A stretch of DNA of 64,000 nucleotides from Proteles cristata cristata (GCA_017311185.1 JAESUZ010005462.1:3348001-3412000); one strand, 5' to 3'. Positions 9,841 to 22,300 are shown, counted from the first letter of the stretch. The notes: generated from the letters alone by a model not told the origin. Numbers and translations: made by a program.

Positions 9841-12686
9841 CATAATAAAGGCCTCAAGCCAACATTAATAAGTACATTGATATTTTTATTCTTGATTTTT
9901 ATCTTTTCTGATTCTCCTTCTGAAGCTTTAGTAGCTCTTCAGTGGTATGGAAATTATAATATTGATTTATTAGTTAGTTTAAAATAATCATGAGGATGTC
10001 TTCATTTTAAGAATTTTTCACTTGGAAAATTTGCAAAGGTTGGATTAATGAGAAATTTGTTTGAATGTGCTGAATTTTTAACCACACCAAAAATCAATCC
10101 ATTTAAGGGAAAAAAAAGGCTGAGTTTTGTTTTTGTTTTGTTTTTTGTTTTTTCAGTTAAACTAACAAAAATCTTTTTTTTTTCTGCAGAGTATTTTAGG
10201 AAATGGCATAGGGGATACATTCACAAACCAAAATTCAAATCACATACTTTTCATGAAAAATATCTTGACTTAAATGCTACTAGATGTTGTAAATTAAAAT
10301 TTTTTCTTGCTATTATATTCGTTTTAACATTCATTTTTCCTGCCATTGTATCTCTAGTGTCCTCAATTGTAATTGGTTTTTGTTCTGTTTACTTAGATAC
10401 TTTATGTTTATTCCCATTCTTTATAGGTATTAGAAAAAATCATGAGTTAAAATCCAGAATTGAGAAGGCAGTAACTTCAAAGAAGTCCAACAAGCTAGTT
10501 AAAACAACACCTTCCTTCAGTAAAAACATGTGGCCTGTTTCTAATCAAATTACCATATGCTTGTCAAGTTGTCCCCTCTGCAAACTTTTCCTAATATTTT
10601 TCTGTAAATGATGTTAAGTTAAATGGCCCATAATTGCTTGCTCTATTCCATAGTCCTGTTTAGAATAATGCTGGGTAACACTTTCCAGACCTCAGGAATC
10701 TGATCTGTCATCAGAGGACGTGTATAAATGCCAGCTAGAGCTTCCCTCAGCTCCATCTCTGAGTACTGGGGGTCTTGAAACTGTCCCCTTTCTCTCCCAT
10801 CTCTGTTCTAACCACCTTCTCACACTTCCCCTCCCAAAGCAGGAAATTAGATCCTCCCAATTCCAACCCTTCATCTTCTCTAGCACTGTTACAGCCAGTT
10901 GATCCTTCCCCGTCCTCTGACCTCCGAAGCTCTAATCCTACCCCTCCACTCCTGCTTTTCTTTGTTCCTTGTTTTGACTGGTGGGAGCTAGGGTAAGAAG
11001 ATGCAGAGAGAGCAAATTAAGGGGTAGTCCCTTTCTTCTTGCATTCCTGGACCTGTAAAAGAAGAGGCTGTTCTGTACGACCCCTTCCAATTTTTATGTC
11101 CTAGCATTCTCTGCTTTTACAACTGTCACAGTGGAGTAGGATGCTAGCTCTAATGTGCCATCATAATGCTTCCTCTGAACTTCTTACTACTTGTATTTTA
11201 TAAATAGTTTATATCTCTAAATCACTGTTTATATATTTTAAGCCTCCCTCTTAGGCTCCTCATACTAATCTTTATATCCTTCCTTAATCACATTGACCTT
11301 TCCTGCCCTTTTCCTTCCTTGGACTTAACCAAAGGAGCTTTAAGTTTCAGTCTCTTCAGTTGATTCTCAAATATTCCACTGTATGTTTTCCATACTTCAT
11401 AGGATCCCATATAGAAACCCCTAGGGGCGTATAACATTCCTCTTAAAGCCTGTGTTCTTCCTTGGTTGCTACCTTCCTCAAGAGCACTTCATATCTAATG
11501 AAATAGCAATTGCATACTTATTATAATGCCCCCAACATCCTGTTTTTCCTTGAAAGTTCTCATGATTAGATTGTGATCAGAACAATGTAATTGAAGATTC
11601 ATAAAATCTGTATGAATATACATAAGTATATACTTTATCTTATTTAAAAATATTTTTTATTTGTCCTAAAACTCTGGTATCCTTCTATAGAGGGGGCTTT
11701 TCTCTGCACCAATAAGGAATTCTATAAAATCTGTATTTTTTCTTTTTTCAAAAAAAAAAAACTGCAGCTAATGACTACCCCCATTTATAATTACAGTGTT
11801 GACCTCTTGACATCTACAAAACAAATTCTTAGAAATTTGTTTCAGCCTCTGCAGCTACTTTTAAGAACTGTTAGTACTTGAGTTCAGCTTTTACCTCAAC
11901 TAGCCCTGATGCAGCTCACTCAAAGTATAGAATTTCTTAGGGAGGCCCATCCATCATGGGTGTGATCACCTGTTCCGTCTTCATTTTCATCCAGCCAGTG
12001 AGATCTGTATTCTGGAATTTTAGAAATCCCCTTTGCTGTTTGTTTGTTTTTTAAACAAATTGACAATGTTCTTCCTGTTGTATCAAGCTATATTTATCTC
12101 CTAAAATAAATACAAAATCTTTATTCATGGGGATTTTATAGATAAATCTACCTATGGTTTCCTTTCTCCATCCTTTTCTGCTTTATCTTCTCAATAAGTT
12201 AAATTATTCCTTACCAAATTTGATTTTTTCCCCAGAACTTTGTTTGCTGAAGAACAAAATATTCCAAATATTTCAGGTCTACCAAAATTTAGTCATGTAC
12301 ATTTACTCTGGGCTCCTATCTATCTTTATCTTACCCTCGGCCTCCTGTTGCCTCACTCTCCTTGCCTTTGGCTCATGGCAGACTGGTTTCTTCATTCACT
12401 GTCACATCTACCAGCAAAGGTGAGAACTCATTTTACTGCTTTTGCCAGAAACCTCCAAGTTGGTATGCACAGTTGATGGTCTAACTTAGTGGCTCTGAAC
12501 TGCCTCCTAGATAATTATACATTAGGTGGTTGGCCTGCTGGTAAATACCTAGTTCCATTCCGCTGCTATTCAGTATAGCCACTGTCCTGAATAGCAAAAT
12601 CCAATTTGTACATTTTGAAATACTGTGGTAAATTTGCTGGTTTCTTTGATAAATCAGGTGTGCACTGCTTCATGAAAAGCTGGTGT
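9841..12686. other. Intron without a recognised feature
   Basis: AT-rich intron. A 187-codon frame at 10048-10611 lies in T-rich sequence and is rich in F, K, S and I. It has no recognisable domain, so I do not call it a gene. A short A-run lies at 11751-11761. Confidence 0.6.
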
Positions 12687-12736
12687 AAGAATATCTAAAC
12701 TTAGGGGGTGGTTCAGTCAGTTGAGCATCTGACTTT

Positions 12737-12962
12737 GTTTTTAATTTTTTATTTATTTATTTATTTATTTTTTTTGTGGGAGAGAGAGACAGACCATGAG
12801 TGAGGAAGGGGCAGAGAAAGAGGGAGATACAGAATCCAAAACAGGCTTCAGGCTCTGAGCTATCAGCACAGAGCCTCGACCCAGGGCTCGAACTTCCCAA
12901 CCATGAGATCATGACCTGAGCTAAAGTTGGACACTTAACCGACTGAGCCACCTAGGTTCCCT
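12737..12962 (-). mobile_element. CAN-SINE, antisense, nested inside another SINE
   Basis: The + strand shows the complement of tail, (CT)n, body and head, ending 'CGACTGAGCCACCTAGGTTC'. It sits between GAGCATCTGACTTT (12723-12736) and GAGCATGTCACTCT (12963-12976), an imperfect duplication of the host SINE. It is therefore younger than the host copy. Confidence 0.88.
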
Positions 12963-13053
12963 GAGCATGTCACTCTTGATTTCAGCTCAGGTCATGATCA
13001 CCTGTTGATGGGTTCAGATCAGACTCTGCACTGACGGTGCAGAGCCTGCTTGG

Positions 13054-13057
<4 letters not shown>

Positions 13058-13095
<38 letters not shown>

Positions 13096-13161
13096 TCCCC
13101 TTCTCCTCCTCCTCCTCCTCTTCCTCCTCCCCCCATTCACTATCTCTCTCTCTCTCTCAAA
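13058..13161. repeat. (CT)n / (CTC)n tract of the host SINE
   Basis: About 17 CT units from 13058, then CTCCTC repeats and another CT run ending near 13158. It is an expanded form of the SINE's own CT-rich region. Confidence 0.9.
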
Positions 13162-13389
13162 ATAAATAAATGTTAAAATTTTTTAAAAAGAATATCTAAA
13201 CTTAGAAATAAGTAGGTTTCTAAGGTACTAAAAGATTCTCTAATTTTAGGATTTATTACCAGAATCCTTTAAAAATAGTATGCCCATTGTGTACATTTAA
13301 AATATAACTCTTATTTACCTTTAGCTTCTCCAAAATATGTCAGTATATATATAAAATAAAATATCTTTATATGATTGAGGACTTAGAGA

Positions 13390-13995
13390 TTCAATTCAAA
13401 AAGAATGTTTACTGAATTTCTACCATGGAGATAAGTTCTAGTCTCTCTGTGAGAAATGTAAAGATGAATGAGATAATATTCTTGTCCAATGGTAACTCTC
13501 AGACAAGTGAGGGGGAGGAGCTAGGAAGCTATTGGGACAGTCAAATGCAGGTATAAGAAGAAGCTAACTGAACCAGGGCAGCGGAGGCGAGAAAATTGGT
13601 GACAGATGCCAGGACATTGCAGAGATGGTGACCACAGGATTAGGTATGGATTGGATGGTGACATGTGGATGACAGAGAGGAACTGAAGGTGACTCCCTGG
13701 AATAGAGGCTGAACAGTGATGACAGGTGGGAGATAATGATGCCAGAACCCACATCAGAGATGTAGAAAGAGGACTCTGTTTGCAGCGGGAGGTGTCAAGG
13801 AGTTCTGTCACATTCATGGTGCCTTACGGATATCCACATAGCAATATCAAGCAGGAGTTGGAGCCAGAGGCCTGGTATAAAGGAAAAGAGGTCAGACTTA
13901 GGGCTAGTTATGCAAAAGTAAGAGTTGAAGCTCTGAGATGAGCACCCTGAAAGAGGGCATGGTAGGTGGGAGGAAAGAAGAGCATGAACAAAGAG
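13390..13995. repeat. Probable ancient interspersed repeat, family not assigned
   Basis: Gradual GA-rich text such as 'GAGCTAGGAAGCTATTGGGA', 'TGGATTGGATGGTGACATG' and 'GAGCATGAACAAAGAGCTAG' resembles an old mammalian repeat that I have seen in many introns but cannot name with certainty. The short frames across it are not convincing genes. Confidence 0.4.
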
Positions 13996-14083
13996 CTAGT
14001 CACAAAGCCAGGCAAGTTTGAATTCTAGGAGATAAGTCTCAGAAACATATTTTGAAAAAGTACGTTAAGAATTCACAGAACTC

Positions 14084-14239
14084 TGGGACATCTGAGTGGC
14101 TCAGTCAGTTAAGCGTCTGACTCTTGACTTCAGCTCAGGTCATGATCTCACATTGGTGAGATGGAGCCCCTACTTGGGCTCTGTGTTGACAGCATGGAGC
14201 CTGCCTGGGATTCTCTCTCTCCATCTCTGCCTCTACCCT

Positions 14240-14289
<50 letters not shown>

Positions 14290-14319
14290 AAAATAAATAA
14301 ACATTTTTTAAAAAGTTAC
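14084..14319 (+). mobile_element. CAN-SINE, sense
   Basis: Head GGGACATCTGAGTGGCTCAG, then 'CTGACTCTTGACTTCAGCTC' (an older sub-type phrase), body, (CT)n at about 14239-14289 and tail. 10-bp direct repeat AGAATTCACA at 14068-14077 and 14320-14329, with some sequence between the left copy and the head. Confidence 0.93.
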
Positions 14320-14329
14320 AGAATTCACA

Positions 14330-15124
14330 AACCAAGCATCTGTGTCCAAGAGCCATAGAGCCAGACTAAAGTGTCTGCCATCCTTGATGATTATCCCCGG
14401 CCTTCAAGTCTCCTTAAGGAGCTAACTAAAGAGTTTATATTAACTGGCAGATGATTACTACATCTGAGTCCAGGCAAAACTGAATGTCAGATATAAGCAG
14501 AGACCTCATTTCATATTGATATGTCCTGGAAGGTTACAAAGCATTTTAGAATTCTTAAAGATGAAAGAGCTTATATAAATATAAGATACTTTGTGCTGCT
14601 TATTACCACTTTTATTACTGTCACCATTAATTATCATCATCACCCACTGCTGTGAAATCATTAGTTATCAAGAGACATCTGAAAGGATACTTTGAGCTCA
14701 TAAACTCCTGAGATTGTCTTTTATTTAAATATTTATTTTACTTTGCATCTATTAACTTCATGCAGAAAGGGTTATTTGCTGCTTACCAGCTCTGTACTTC
14801 TTGATCCTATGGCAGAAATGATGATCACAGTGAAAATTAGGGAGTTGAGTTAGTGACCTTCTCTTCTGACTCTGCCTAAACTGTGTATTCCCAGAGCCTA
14901 TAATAGATCCTGAGATCTAGCAGGTTCTGTGAGTACCCCTAGAATGTAAGTATCCCAAGCAGGCTAGAGAGCAGCCACCAAAGAGAAGACATTAGGCGAT
15001 CATTAACGTTCATAGTGCTCCATTTACCTGCCAACTGCACCCTTTCATCCTCCGTCAGAAATCTCCCTGCAGAAATCTATCTTTGTCCTTGCTTCTTACA
15101 ACCAGCTAGATATCACTGTATAGT
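14330..15124. other. Intron without a recognised feature
   Basis: Unique-looking sequence; no exon, RNA or clear repeat seen. Confidence 0.6.
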
Positions 15125-15330
15125 CTAAAATCTGTGTTGGTTTCCTATTGCTGCTATAACAAATTATCACATCTTAGCAGCTTAAAACTACACAAATATA
15201 TTATCTTACACTTCTCAATATTAGGAGCCTGAATTAAGTTCCACTGGGGTAAAATCAAGGTGTTGAAGGAGGTGTCTTCTTTCTGGAGGCTGAGGGTTCT
15301 CAGGCTGTGGGGTATTCAGTTGGCAGAGAA
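15125..15330 (+). repeat. Mammalian interspersed repeat fragment, family uncertain
   Basis: 'GTTTCCTATTGCTGCTATAA', 'CAAATTATCACATCTTAGC', 'AAATATATTATCTTACACTT' and 'GGGGTAAAATCAAGGTGTTG' follow in order a widely dispersed mammalian repeat phrase set. I cannot name the family reliably. Confidence 0.55.
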
Positions 15331-16013
15331 TACTTACTTAATCACTTTGACCCATTGCTGGATCACAGTGCTTTCTGTTTGGAAAACACATTATTTGTCA
15401 CTTGGATGGGAAAGAAGAAATGGGGGACTAGTTAATTATCAGTTTAAAGTTTAGTAATGTACATACTCAAAAAAAAAAAAAAAAACCAACCACTAAAACA
15501 CCAATAGGCACTTGAGCAACTGTGAATGAGGACAAATAATCCCTAAGTCTGAGGGAACACTAGGCAAAGAAACAAGAACAGGCTTCCTAAAGAATGGGAA
15601 CTTTATAGTAGAGTTTTGGAAAGACTTGTTGCTTGAAAGAGAGAGAAAGAGAGAGAATGCACTCCAGGTTGGGGCAGCAGGTGTCCAGGTAATGAACCAG
15701 AGGGGCCTGCAAAGACAAAGGGCAGGGAGCCCGTCACACGGAGAGCACCTGTCCCGCACAGCAATAATGAGAAACAAGGCTCGTCACCACCAGCTCTCCT
15801 TCCCAGCCTCCACTTGGCATGCAGCACATCCTCTGTTCCGTGTTGCTGTGCCTCCTGCCTGTCTGTGGCAACTCAGCTGCTCCTCCTCCTTTGTTTCTAG
15901 CTTCTTCTTCCTGTATTTTTACCTTCTTGTATTTGTCTTCCTGTACCTCATCTTCTCTTTTCTTTCTGTCATGAGTCTTAATATCAGTCAAGGCATCATC
16001 CTTAAACTCTATA
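15331..16013. other. Intron without a recognised feature; pyrimidine-rich patch
   Basis: Contains an A-run (about 15471-15485) and a C/T-rich block at about 15877-15965 (CTGCTCCTCCTCCTTTG...). The 145-codon frame at 15626-16063 runs across this block into a poly-T; no domain is visible. Confidence 0.55.
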
Positions 16014-16027
16014 TAGCCACTATTCTT

Positions 16028-16461
16028 TTTTTTTTTTTTACAAATAGTTTATTGTCAAATTAGTTTCCACATAACACCCAGTGCTCATCCCCACAAGTGT
16101 CCTCCATGTCCATCCCTCCCTCCCCCCCACATCCATCAGTCCTCAGTTTTTGTCAGCATTCAAGAGTCTCTCATGGTTTGCCTCTCTCCCTTTCCCCCAC
16201 CATTTCCCCCTTCTTCTCCCCCTTGTTCCTCAGTTAAGTTCCTCCTAATCCTCCTATACGTGCAAACATATGATATTTGTCCTTCTCTGCCTGACTTATT
16301 TCGCTCAGCATAACGCCCTCAAGGTCCATCCATGGTGCTACACATGGCCAGATTTCATTGTTTCTCATTGCCATGTAGTATTCCATGGTATAGATAAACC
16401 ATATCTTCTTGATCCATTCATCCGTTAATGGACACTTATGCTCTTTCCATGTTTTAGTATG
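16028..16461 (-). mobile_element. L1 LINE, 5'-truncated 3' end, antisense, with target-site duplication
   Basis: The + strand begins with poly-T, then 'ACAAATAGTTTATTGTCAAA', and includes 'GCTCAGCATAACGCCCTCAA' and 'CCATGTAGTATTCCATGGTA', the complement of a carnivoran L1 3' UTR/ORF2 end. The 14-bp repeat TAGCCACTATTCTT at 16014-16027 and 16462-16475 is perfect. It is a classic truncated, target-primed insertion. Confidence 0.95.
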
Positions 16462-16475
16462 TAGCCACTATTCTT

Positions 16476-17279
16476 TCTGAGAACACCAATCTACCTTGTG
16501 GTACAATGACATCTGACCCCTAACTGTCTTAAATTCTGTAAGAGTGCCCTTCTCATGTTCTATGATGTTAGTTAAACAAGTTCTGTGTTCGAGACTAATT
16601 ATTAAACAGTTCACAGCTGTCTTACTGCTTAAAGGGCAAAGTCAGGAATAGAGACGACCTTACTTTCACAAGAGGCATTTGTTTATCTCATAAACATGGG
16701 TCCTTAACAGCCATTCCAAGATCAATCTAAATATGCAAGTTTTTTTTCCAAATATTCTTCAACTTTATAATGAAATGTTTCCCAATCTTACAGGGAATTT
16801 GTTGAGAATTAAATTAATCCTATGTGAAAGTGGTATTAGAAAGACACTATACATTTTAGATTCAGTTATTTCTATTATTTTTGGAAAAAAAGGTTACCAG
16901 AGGAAATGTGCCTAGATGATCATCTAAAACCACTTGTTGAACTTTTGGGAATATGTCAAGTTTCTCTAAGTCAAGATGGTGAAGAAAAATAATCTGTTTC
17001 TGAATTCGTTTTAGCTTTGGAAAGTTAGGGAGTGAGTGCTACGTTGCCTTATTGAAATTCTAAAATTTAAAAGAAAGTGTAGTGGTAATTTGAATCTGTT
17101 CTACTGGCTAGCATTAGAAATTTAAAAAGTGTAAGTCTCAACACTTTTTATTCCCAGTCCTCACACTTTTATAAATCTTAAAGCTTCAAACTTCTCCTTA
17201 CTTCTGTTTTATCCACTGTAGCATAACAATGACAGGGCATATTGAAAAACTGATGAATTATTAGTTTCAAGGCCCTGCA
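16476..17279. other. Intron without a recognised feature
   Basis: AT-rich unique-looking sequence; nothing recognised. Confidence 0.6.
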
Positions 17280-17475
17280 CAAATGTCAGCCAATTGGTGA
17301 AGCCTCCTTTTATTTCTTCAGGCAAAGTTAGCACTTAACCTCGTGTGAAGCACTTGTCCCATTGTATTGTGATGTGTCATTTCCACCTGGGACCTTGGGG
17401 GCAGGTATGACATCTCATGGCCTTGGATAGTACCTGGCATATAAAAGGGGATCAATTAATGAATGCATGTATGCT
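17280..17475 (+). mobile_element. L2 LINE 3' end, sense
   Basis: 'GAAGCACTTGTCCCATTGTA', 'TTGTGATGTGTCATTTCCAC', 'TAGTACCTGGCATATAAAAG' and 'AATTAATGAATGCATG' follow the L2 3' end in order. Confidence 0.8.
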
Positions 17476-18338
17476 ACATCAAAGGATCATTCTTGTGCTT
17501 CCCAACCGGCTCTGGTATAAACAGAATTACTCAAACACTGTAACAAACTATAAATTCCAAAATAGCAAAAAAAAAAAAGTATAAAAATATTTTCCTCTTT
17601 TTCTTTCTATTTGAAATTCTACCTCAAGATGAGGTATTGAGGTGTTCACGCCTTACATCTATACATCCAACCTGTAAACAAAATTCATATTCCTTTTATA
17701 TGCCTCCATCTCTATATCCCCTTTTCATAAGTTCTTTATTTCTTGCCCTTTTCTTGTCTTATGTTTTTGCTGATATTGCCTTGTTTCCTTCTTCATCTTT
17801 TCTGAAATTCTTTTTTCCAGAGGTTTCTGATTGTTTCCCTACTCCCCTCCCTGCAACTTCTTTCTTAAGCAATCCATACCATCTCAAATAAGCTTTTAAC
17901 CCATTCCAACCCACCAGAGTTGTTTCCTGGTGCCTCTTTATAGGAAGAGCTGGTAATAGGGATATTACGGTCTGACTCTAAAGTAGGTCCCTTTGGCATC
18001 CATCTGGTGTGTTGTGGGTACACTGCTGTGCATTGCCCATGTGAGAAATCTTATGTTGTCTTTGAAGTCTTGGAGGGAGTGCACCAATAGCATCACATAT
18101 GCAAAAGACATGCTAGGTTGTTTCTAATCAAGAAGAGTACACTTGCCAGACAGAGGCATTTTCAATTTTGAGCTGCTAATAAGAAATGCCCTGGTGGCAG
18201 CTCCCATCTTTGTTTTATCTACTCTGAGACTGTTTTTGTGGAGCAAAGTATCATACAGCATAAGAGACGCTCAGTTGTTCTTTTGGCTTTGTGCATTGTA
18301 CATGTTCCTCTGCTACTTCATCTCCAAAACTTTTTGAA
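17476..18338. other. Intron without a recognised feature
   Basis: Includes an A-run near 17568-17577 and a T/C-rich block at 17640-17880. No gene or assigned repeat. Confidence 0.55.
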
Positions 18339-18356
18339 TAAAAAAGTGAGTGTATC

Positions 18357-18563
18357 GGAGCACCTGGATGGCTCAGTTGGTTGAGCATCCGACTTTGGCT
18401 CAGGTCATGATCTCGATGTTCATGAGTTCGAGCCCTCCTTGGGCTTTGTGCTGACAGTTTGGAGCCTGAAGCCTGCTTTGGATTCTGTATCTCCCTCTCT
18501 CTCCACCCCTCTCTTGCTCTCTCTCTCTCTCTCTCAAAAATAAATAAACATTTAAAAAAATTT
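18357..18563 (+). mobile_element. CAN-SINE, sense
   Basis: Head GGAGCACCTGGATGGCTCAG, complete body, (CT)n and AAATAAATAAACATT tail. Short direct repeat AAAAGTGA (18342-18349 and 18564-18571), with further partial similarity beyond it. Confidence 0.93.
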
Positions 18564-18574
18564 AAAAGTGATAA

Positions 18575-20199
18575 GTATAGAACAGTAAATAGCTACAATG
18601 ACTGGTACTTTTACTGTGGAGCCAAAGTCTACCAGAAACCTAATGGCATGTTATCTCTCCCTTACTTAAATCTTCAGTGTTTTTCTGGGGGTTTTTTTAA
18701 GTGCAGACTAAAATTTAAATACGATTGTGTAAAAAAGTTAATAGTCGTTTAGAACAATATTTTTTTAAATTCAAAAATAAGCATTGGACTTACAGAGAAG
18801 ATTTTCCTATTAAGGCTTGCATTGTCTTCCTCGTTGTGCAGCCATTTTGGTAAAAAATTACAGTCAGATGCAATGGAATAAGCTTCAGACCTACTTTCTA
18901 AAATAAATATCTAAAATATAATTTTCTTAATATTGTGTTTCCCAAATGAGGAGACATGGTCTGGTTGAGTATGGCTCTCTTGCTAAAAATTTTACCTTAT
19001 ACTGAGGATGTGAAGAAATAATTCTGATGGACCCGTGGATCAAATCCATGGATCAGAAAAGAGGGAGAATGTGGATCAAAGCAGTTCTTTTTTGAGGCCT
19101 TTGTTTTGTGTGCTGCCAAGTTGAGATAAGAGAGAAGCCATTTTCACAGTTTGGCACATCTGTAAAATGTAGTGTGAAGGTTGGGGGGGGAGGGGGTTCC
19201 ATGGATCTTAAAGGCTGTTTTTCTATTGGTGATATGAAATATTCTCTTCATGAATCAGCGCCTCCCACTTGCCCTAAAGGTGGGATGGCTGTTGATACCA
19301 ATGCATTGTCTCCTCTTTCAGCTGGTGAGGGAGGGTAGTGGGAGGCAGTGCAGCCTAAGGGAGTAGACACTGAACAAACAATGCCCGCACATCCGATCCT
19401 AGTGTGGGCGGGTGGTGGGTGCCCGGGAGCAGCAAGGGCTTGCACCCAATCATTACATATGGTGCTGAGCAACCACCAAATGATCAAGAAAGGAAGTGAA
19501 AAGATAAATCGCTAGAGTCCATTAGTAAAACCAGGACATTTCTTATCCCATAAGGACAGCAGTGGGTAAGAGAGTAGTTTTAATCATGGCTCTCTTTAAC
19601 ATATTTATGAAAAGGGTGGCACTTAATCTCCTGTCACTTGGGTTTGTCTGACAAAATATAAAACTAAATTTAGTTTCTTGTCCATTTAGAGCATCCACTA
19701 TGGGCATATTACTTCTAATTTATTAGTTTTATATTTGTGACTCATTTCTGCATAGTCTTGTATGTATGGTTTCATCACTTCGGGATAAGCGTGGATGTGA
19801 GGGCCATTGCCTTCCAGATTTCTGTAACACAAATAACTTCGTACATCTGCATCATTGTCCCTATATGTTGATGTACATTTGTCAGTCATTTCAATTCAGA
19901 TCACTCTGTCCTCAACCCTTCCCAGCTAAATATTTATATTGTTCTGCTGCCCACCAATTTTGAAATCCAAAGTAACACCCATTGCTTCCTAGAAATACTC
20001 TCCTCTCCTTTGCTGCATTTTCATGATGTTGCTCTTTTTTCTTTCTTTCTTTTTTAATCCAACCTCTTTTCTTTCCTCCTTCCTCCATCTTTATAAATTT
20101 TCCAAGCAGCTAAACTTCAATTCTGATTCCTTTATACTTTGTGATCTGCATCACAAACTGAAAGGTAAAGCATGTATTTATTTTTAAACATGAGGGGAT
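18575..20199. other. Intron without a recognised feature
   Basis: Unique-looking. A G-run (GGGGGGGGAGGGGG) lies near 19183-19196, and a GC-rich patch at 19380-19440 (GCCCGCACATCCGATCC, GTGGGCGGGTGGTGGGTGC) stands out in AT-rich surroundings. It is too short to call a CpG island. Confidence 0.5.
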
Positions 20200-20217
20200 A
20201 AGTCATTATTTCTTTTG

Positions 20218-20437
20218 AAAAAATTTTTTTAATGTTTTTATTTATTTCTAGGAGAGAGAGAGAGACAGTGTGAGCAGGGGAGGGTCAGAGAGAGAGGGAG
20301 TCACAGACTGAAACAGGCTCCGGACTCTGAGCTGGCAGTCAGCACAGAGCCGGACGTGGGGCTCGAACCCACGAACCGCGAGATCATGACCCAAGCAAAA
20401 GTCGGACACTTAACCGACAAAGCCACCCAGGCGCCCC
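20218..20437 (-). mobile_element. CAN-SINE, antisense, well preserved
   Basis: Ends on the + strand with 'GCCACCCAGGCGCCCC', complement of the young consensus head. Perfect 18-bp duplication AAGTCATTATTTCTTTTG at 20200-20217 and 20438-20455. The intact CpGs in the body ('CGAACCCACGAACCGCGAG') suggest a fairly recent insertion. Confidence 0.95.
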
Positions 20438-20455
20438 AAGTCATTATTTCTTTTG

Positions 20456-22165
20456 GATCTTCTATCTATGTAGGTGATATTTTGTGCCTCAGTTCCCACT
20501 ATAGACAATAGGTTAGAAATATGTTTTTTGCAGTTGTTTTTTATGGAAATTATTGGCAATGATATTAGTTTATTCATCCACAGGAAACACCAAGGAAAAA
20601 AACATTCTGGTTACATAATTAGGAGCTGAGATAGAATACAGCATCAGAAGGTTGTATGTTTAGCTATCTACAACCTTAACATCATCTCGGGGTCCTTGTC
20701 TTCTAAATGAAGAGTGATTATGCTAACCTACACAGAGGTACTGGGAGGCTAAGTTAATGTTTGTGAAACATATTGAGATTTTATGACCAAAGATACTATC
20801 TTAGTATAAATTGATGTGGTTATTATCAAAGAAAACTTCTCTAATAAGGAGTCTGAATTAATTTGGCTGAATTAGTCAACCTCCTCTGTGTCTACTGTGA
20901 AACCCCAAACCTCTGATCTCTTGGAATTTTCTCTCTTAATCCTGGAGTCTGTTTCTAGGTGTTGGAGAAGATTAGAGAATAGGTCATGGTCACAGAATTA
21001 TAAACAGAGGAAATGTGTCAGGTATTTGTAAGGACTCAGATGAAAGGACTGGACCAGGTTTGCAAGGCAACTACTTCAGGTGACTATCCAGCACAGCTAC
21101 TCAACAGATGCTTGCTGGATGCCACATCATGTCAGCCCTGAATGCTCATGGTGGCCTTTATCATACCATATTAACAGTCTCTCTACCAACTCAACCCATG
21201 TGGCAAACAGAACTTTGGTCCATACTGCACAGAATCTGACTGGCTTTTAAATGATTCTCTTTACCAAGCTGATGAATATATCTGCTGTATTCTCATCCAT
21301 AATGTTGTGAAGCTTCTCAGGAATATGCACATATACAAATGCTCTTCCCTGTCTGATGGAGGGTGGGAATGAATATAAAGTGGAGTATTTAGAAACAAAA
21401 TCAACTTGACAGGCATGGTGGAGGTAAACAGCCTGACTTCTGCAGTAATCATGTTGACAAGCAGTGACTCTTGGGAAGCTTCCAGGTACATCATGGACTC
21501 AGACTTCAGGGACTTAGGCAATATAAAACAATTTTTTAAGGTCAGAAGTCGTTTACATTAAGTAAGCTTGTATGGGCTGGGGTTTTATGTTATTGTATAT
21601 ACATATGTAATTTTTATTGACTATTTCCAGAAATAATTCTGCAGTTAAGCCACAACTGTTGCTTGAGATGCAAACTCTTCATTCTTGGGTGCTCTTCCCC
21701 AGTTGAGCTAGACAGGTTTACAACTGAAAGTCCATTTTCATTGAGAGAAGGGACATTTTCCTTCACCCAAAACTTCAAGTTCTGGCTTTGAAACATAACT
21801 CTCAGTCCTAATCTTAAATCCTAGTTACAGTATAATTTCCTGATAAATTCCTCTTTTCCCCTTTCTTATCTGACATAAGCAGTGTCTCAAAGCCATGTAA
21901 GAGCAGTCAGAGAATCAAGTTCTTGCCTTAGAAAACAGTCAAGCCTTGGCCCACATCACTTGTTCATTTCTGTCTATTCTTGTGAAAATCAGCTAAGTTT
22001 TTAGCTGATGCTTCTTCTAGGTTCTGGGGGGGTAAAGGGGAGGAGCAGGAAGCAAATCACCTTGCCTTGGTGTTGGCCTTTGCTGCCATTTTGAAGCTGT
22101 GACAGATCTCTGCTGCCTTGCATCTCTGATTTTTCCAGCACAGAACCTCATTGTTATTTCTTACA
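20456..22165. other. Intron without a recognised feature
   Basis: Unique-looking. An 86-codon minus-strand frame at 21261-21521 shows no recognisable domain and I do not call it. Confidence 0.55.
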
Positions 22166-22300
22166 GGTGCCTGGGGAGCATTATCTTCTCCATCATCATT
22201 TCAGATGGGGAAACTGGGGCACCAAGAGGCTGAGTGACTTGCCTAAGGTCATGCTGTATGGTAGTAGCCCAGCTGGTTTCCAGGCTGTGGTTCTCCATTA
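22166..22300 (-). mobile_element. MIR SINE, antisense
   Basis: 'TTTCAGATGGGGAAACTGGG', 'GAGGCTGAGTGACTTGCCTA' and 'AAGGTCATGCTGTATGGTAG' are the complement of the MIR core. Confidence 0.88.

Larger units (their letters stand above)
12705..13187 (+). mobile_element. CAN-SINE, sense (host of a nested SINE)
   Basis: The left arm (GGGGTGGTTCAGTCAGTTGAG) is at 12705-12736. The rest resumes at about 12963 (GATTTCAGCTCAGGTCATGA) and runs through a long (CT)n and the A-rich tail. It is flanked by a perfect 18-bp duplication AAGAATATCTAAACTTAG at 12687-12704 and 13188-13205. Interrupted by an antisense SINE. Confidence 0.93.

Noticed and set aside
10048..10611. 187-codon plus-strand frame, the longest in the window
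   Set aside because: It runs through T-rich intron with poly-T stretches. Composition is biased to F, K, S, I and L, there is no domain, and a T-run followed by TCTGCAG inside it looks like a decoy acceptor only.
19380..19445. GC-rich patch as a possible CpG island or promoter
   Set aside because: Too short and with few CpGs; no promoter motif in place.
19791..19830. 'GGATGTGAGGGC' resembling the 7SK RNA 5' end
   Set aside because: Only about 12 bases match before similarity fades, with no flanking duplication; probably chance.
21261..21521. 86-codon minus-strand frame, possible retrogene relic
   Set aside because: I could not match it to any protein family, and no A-tail or duplication is visible.
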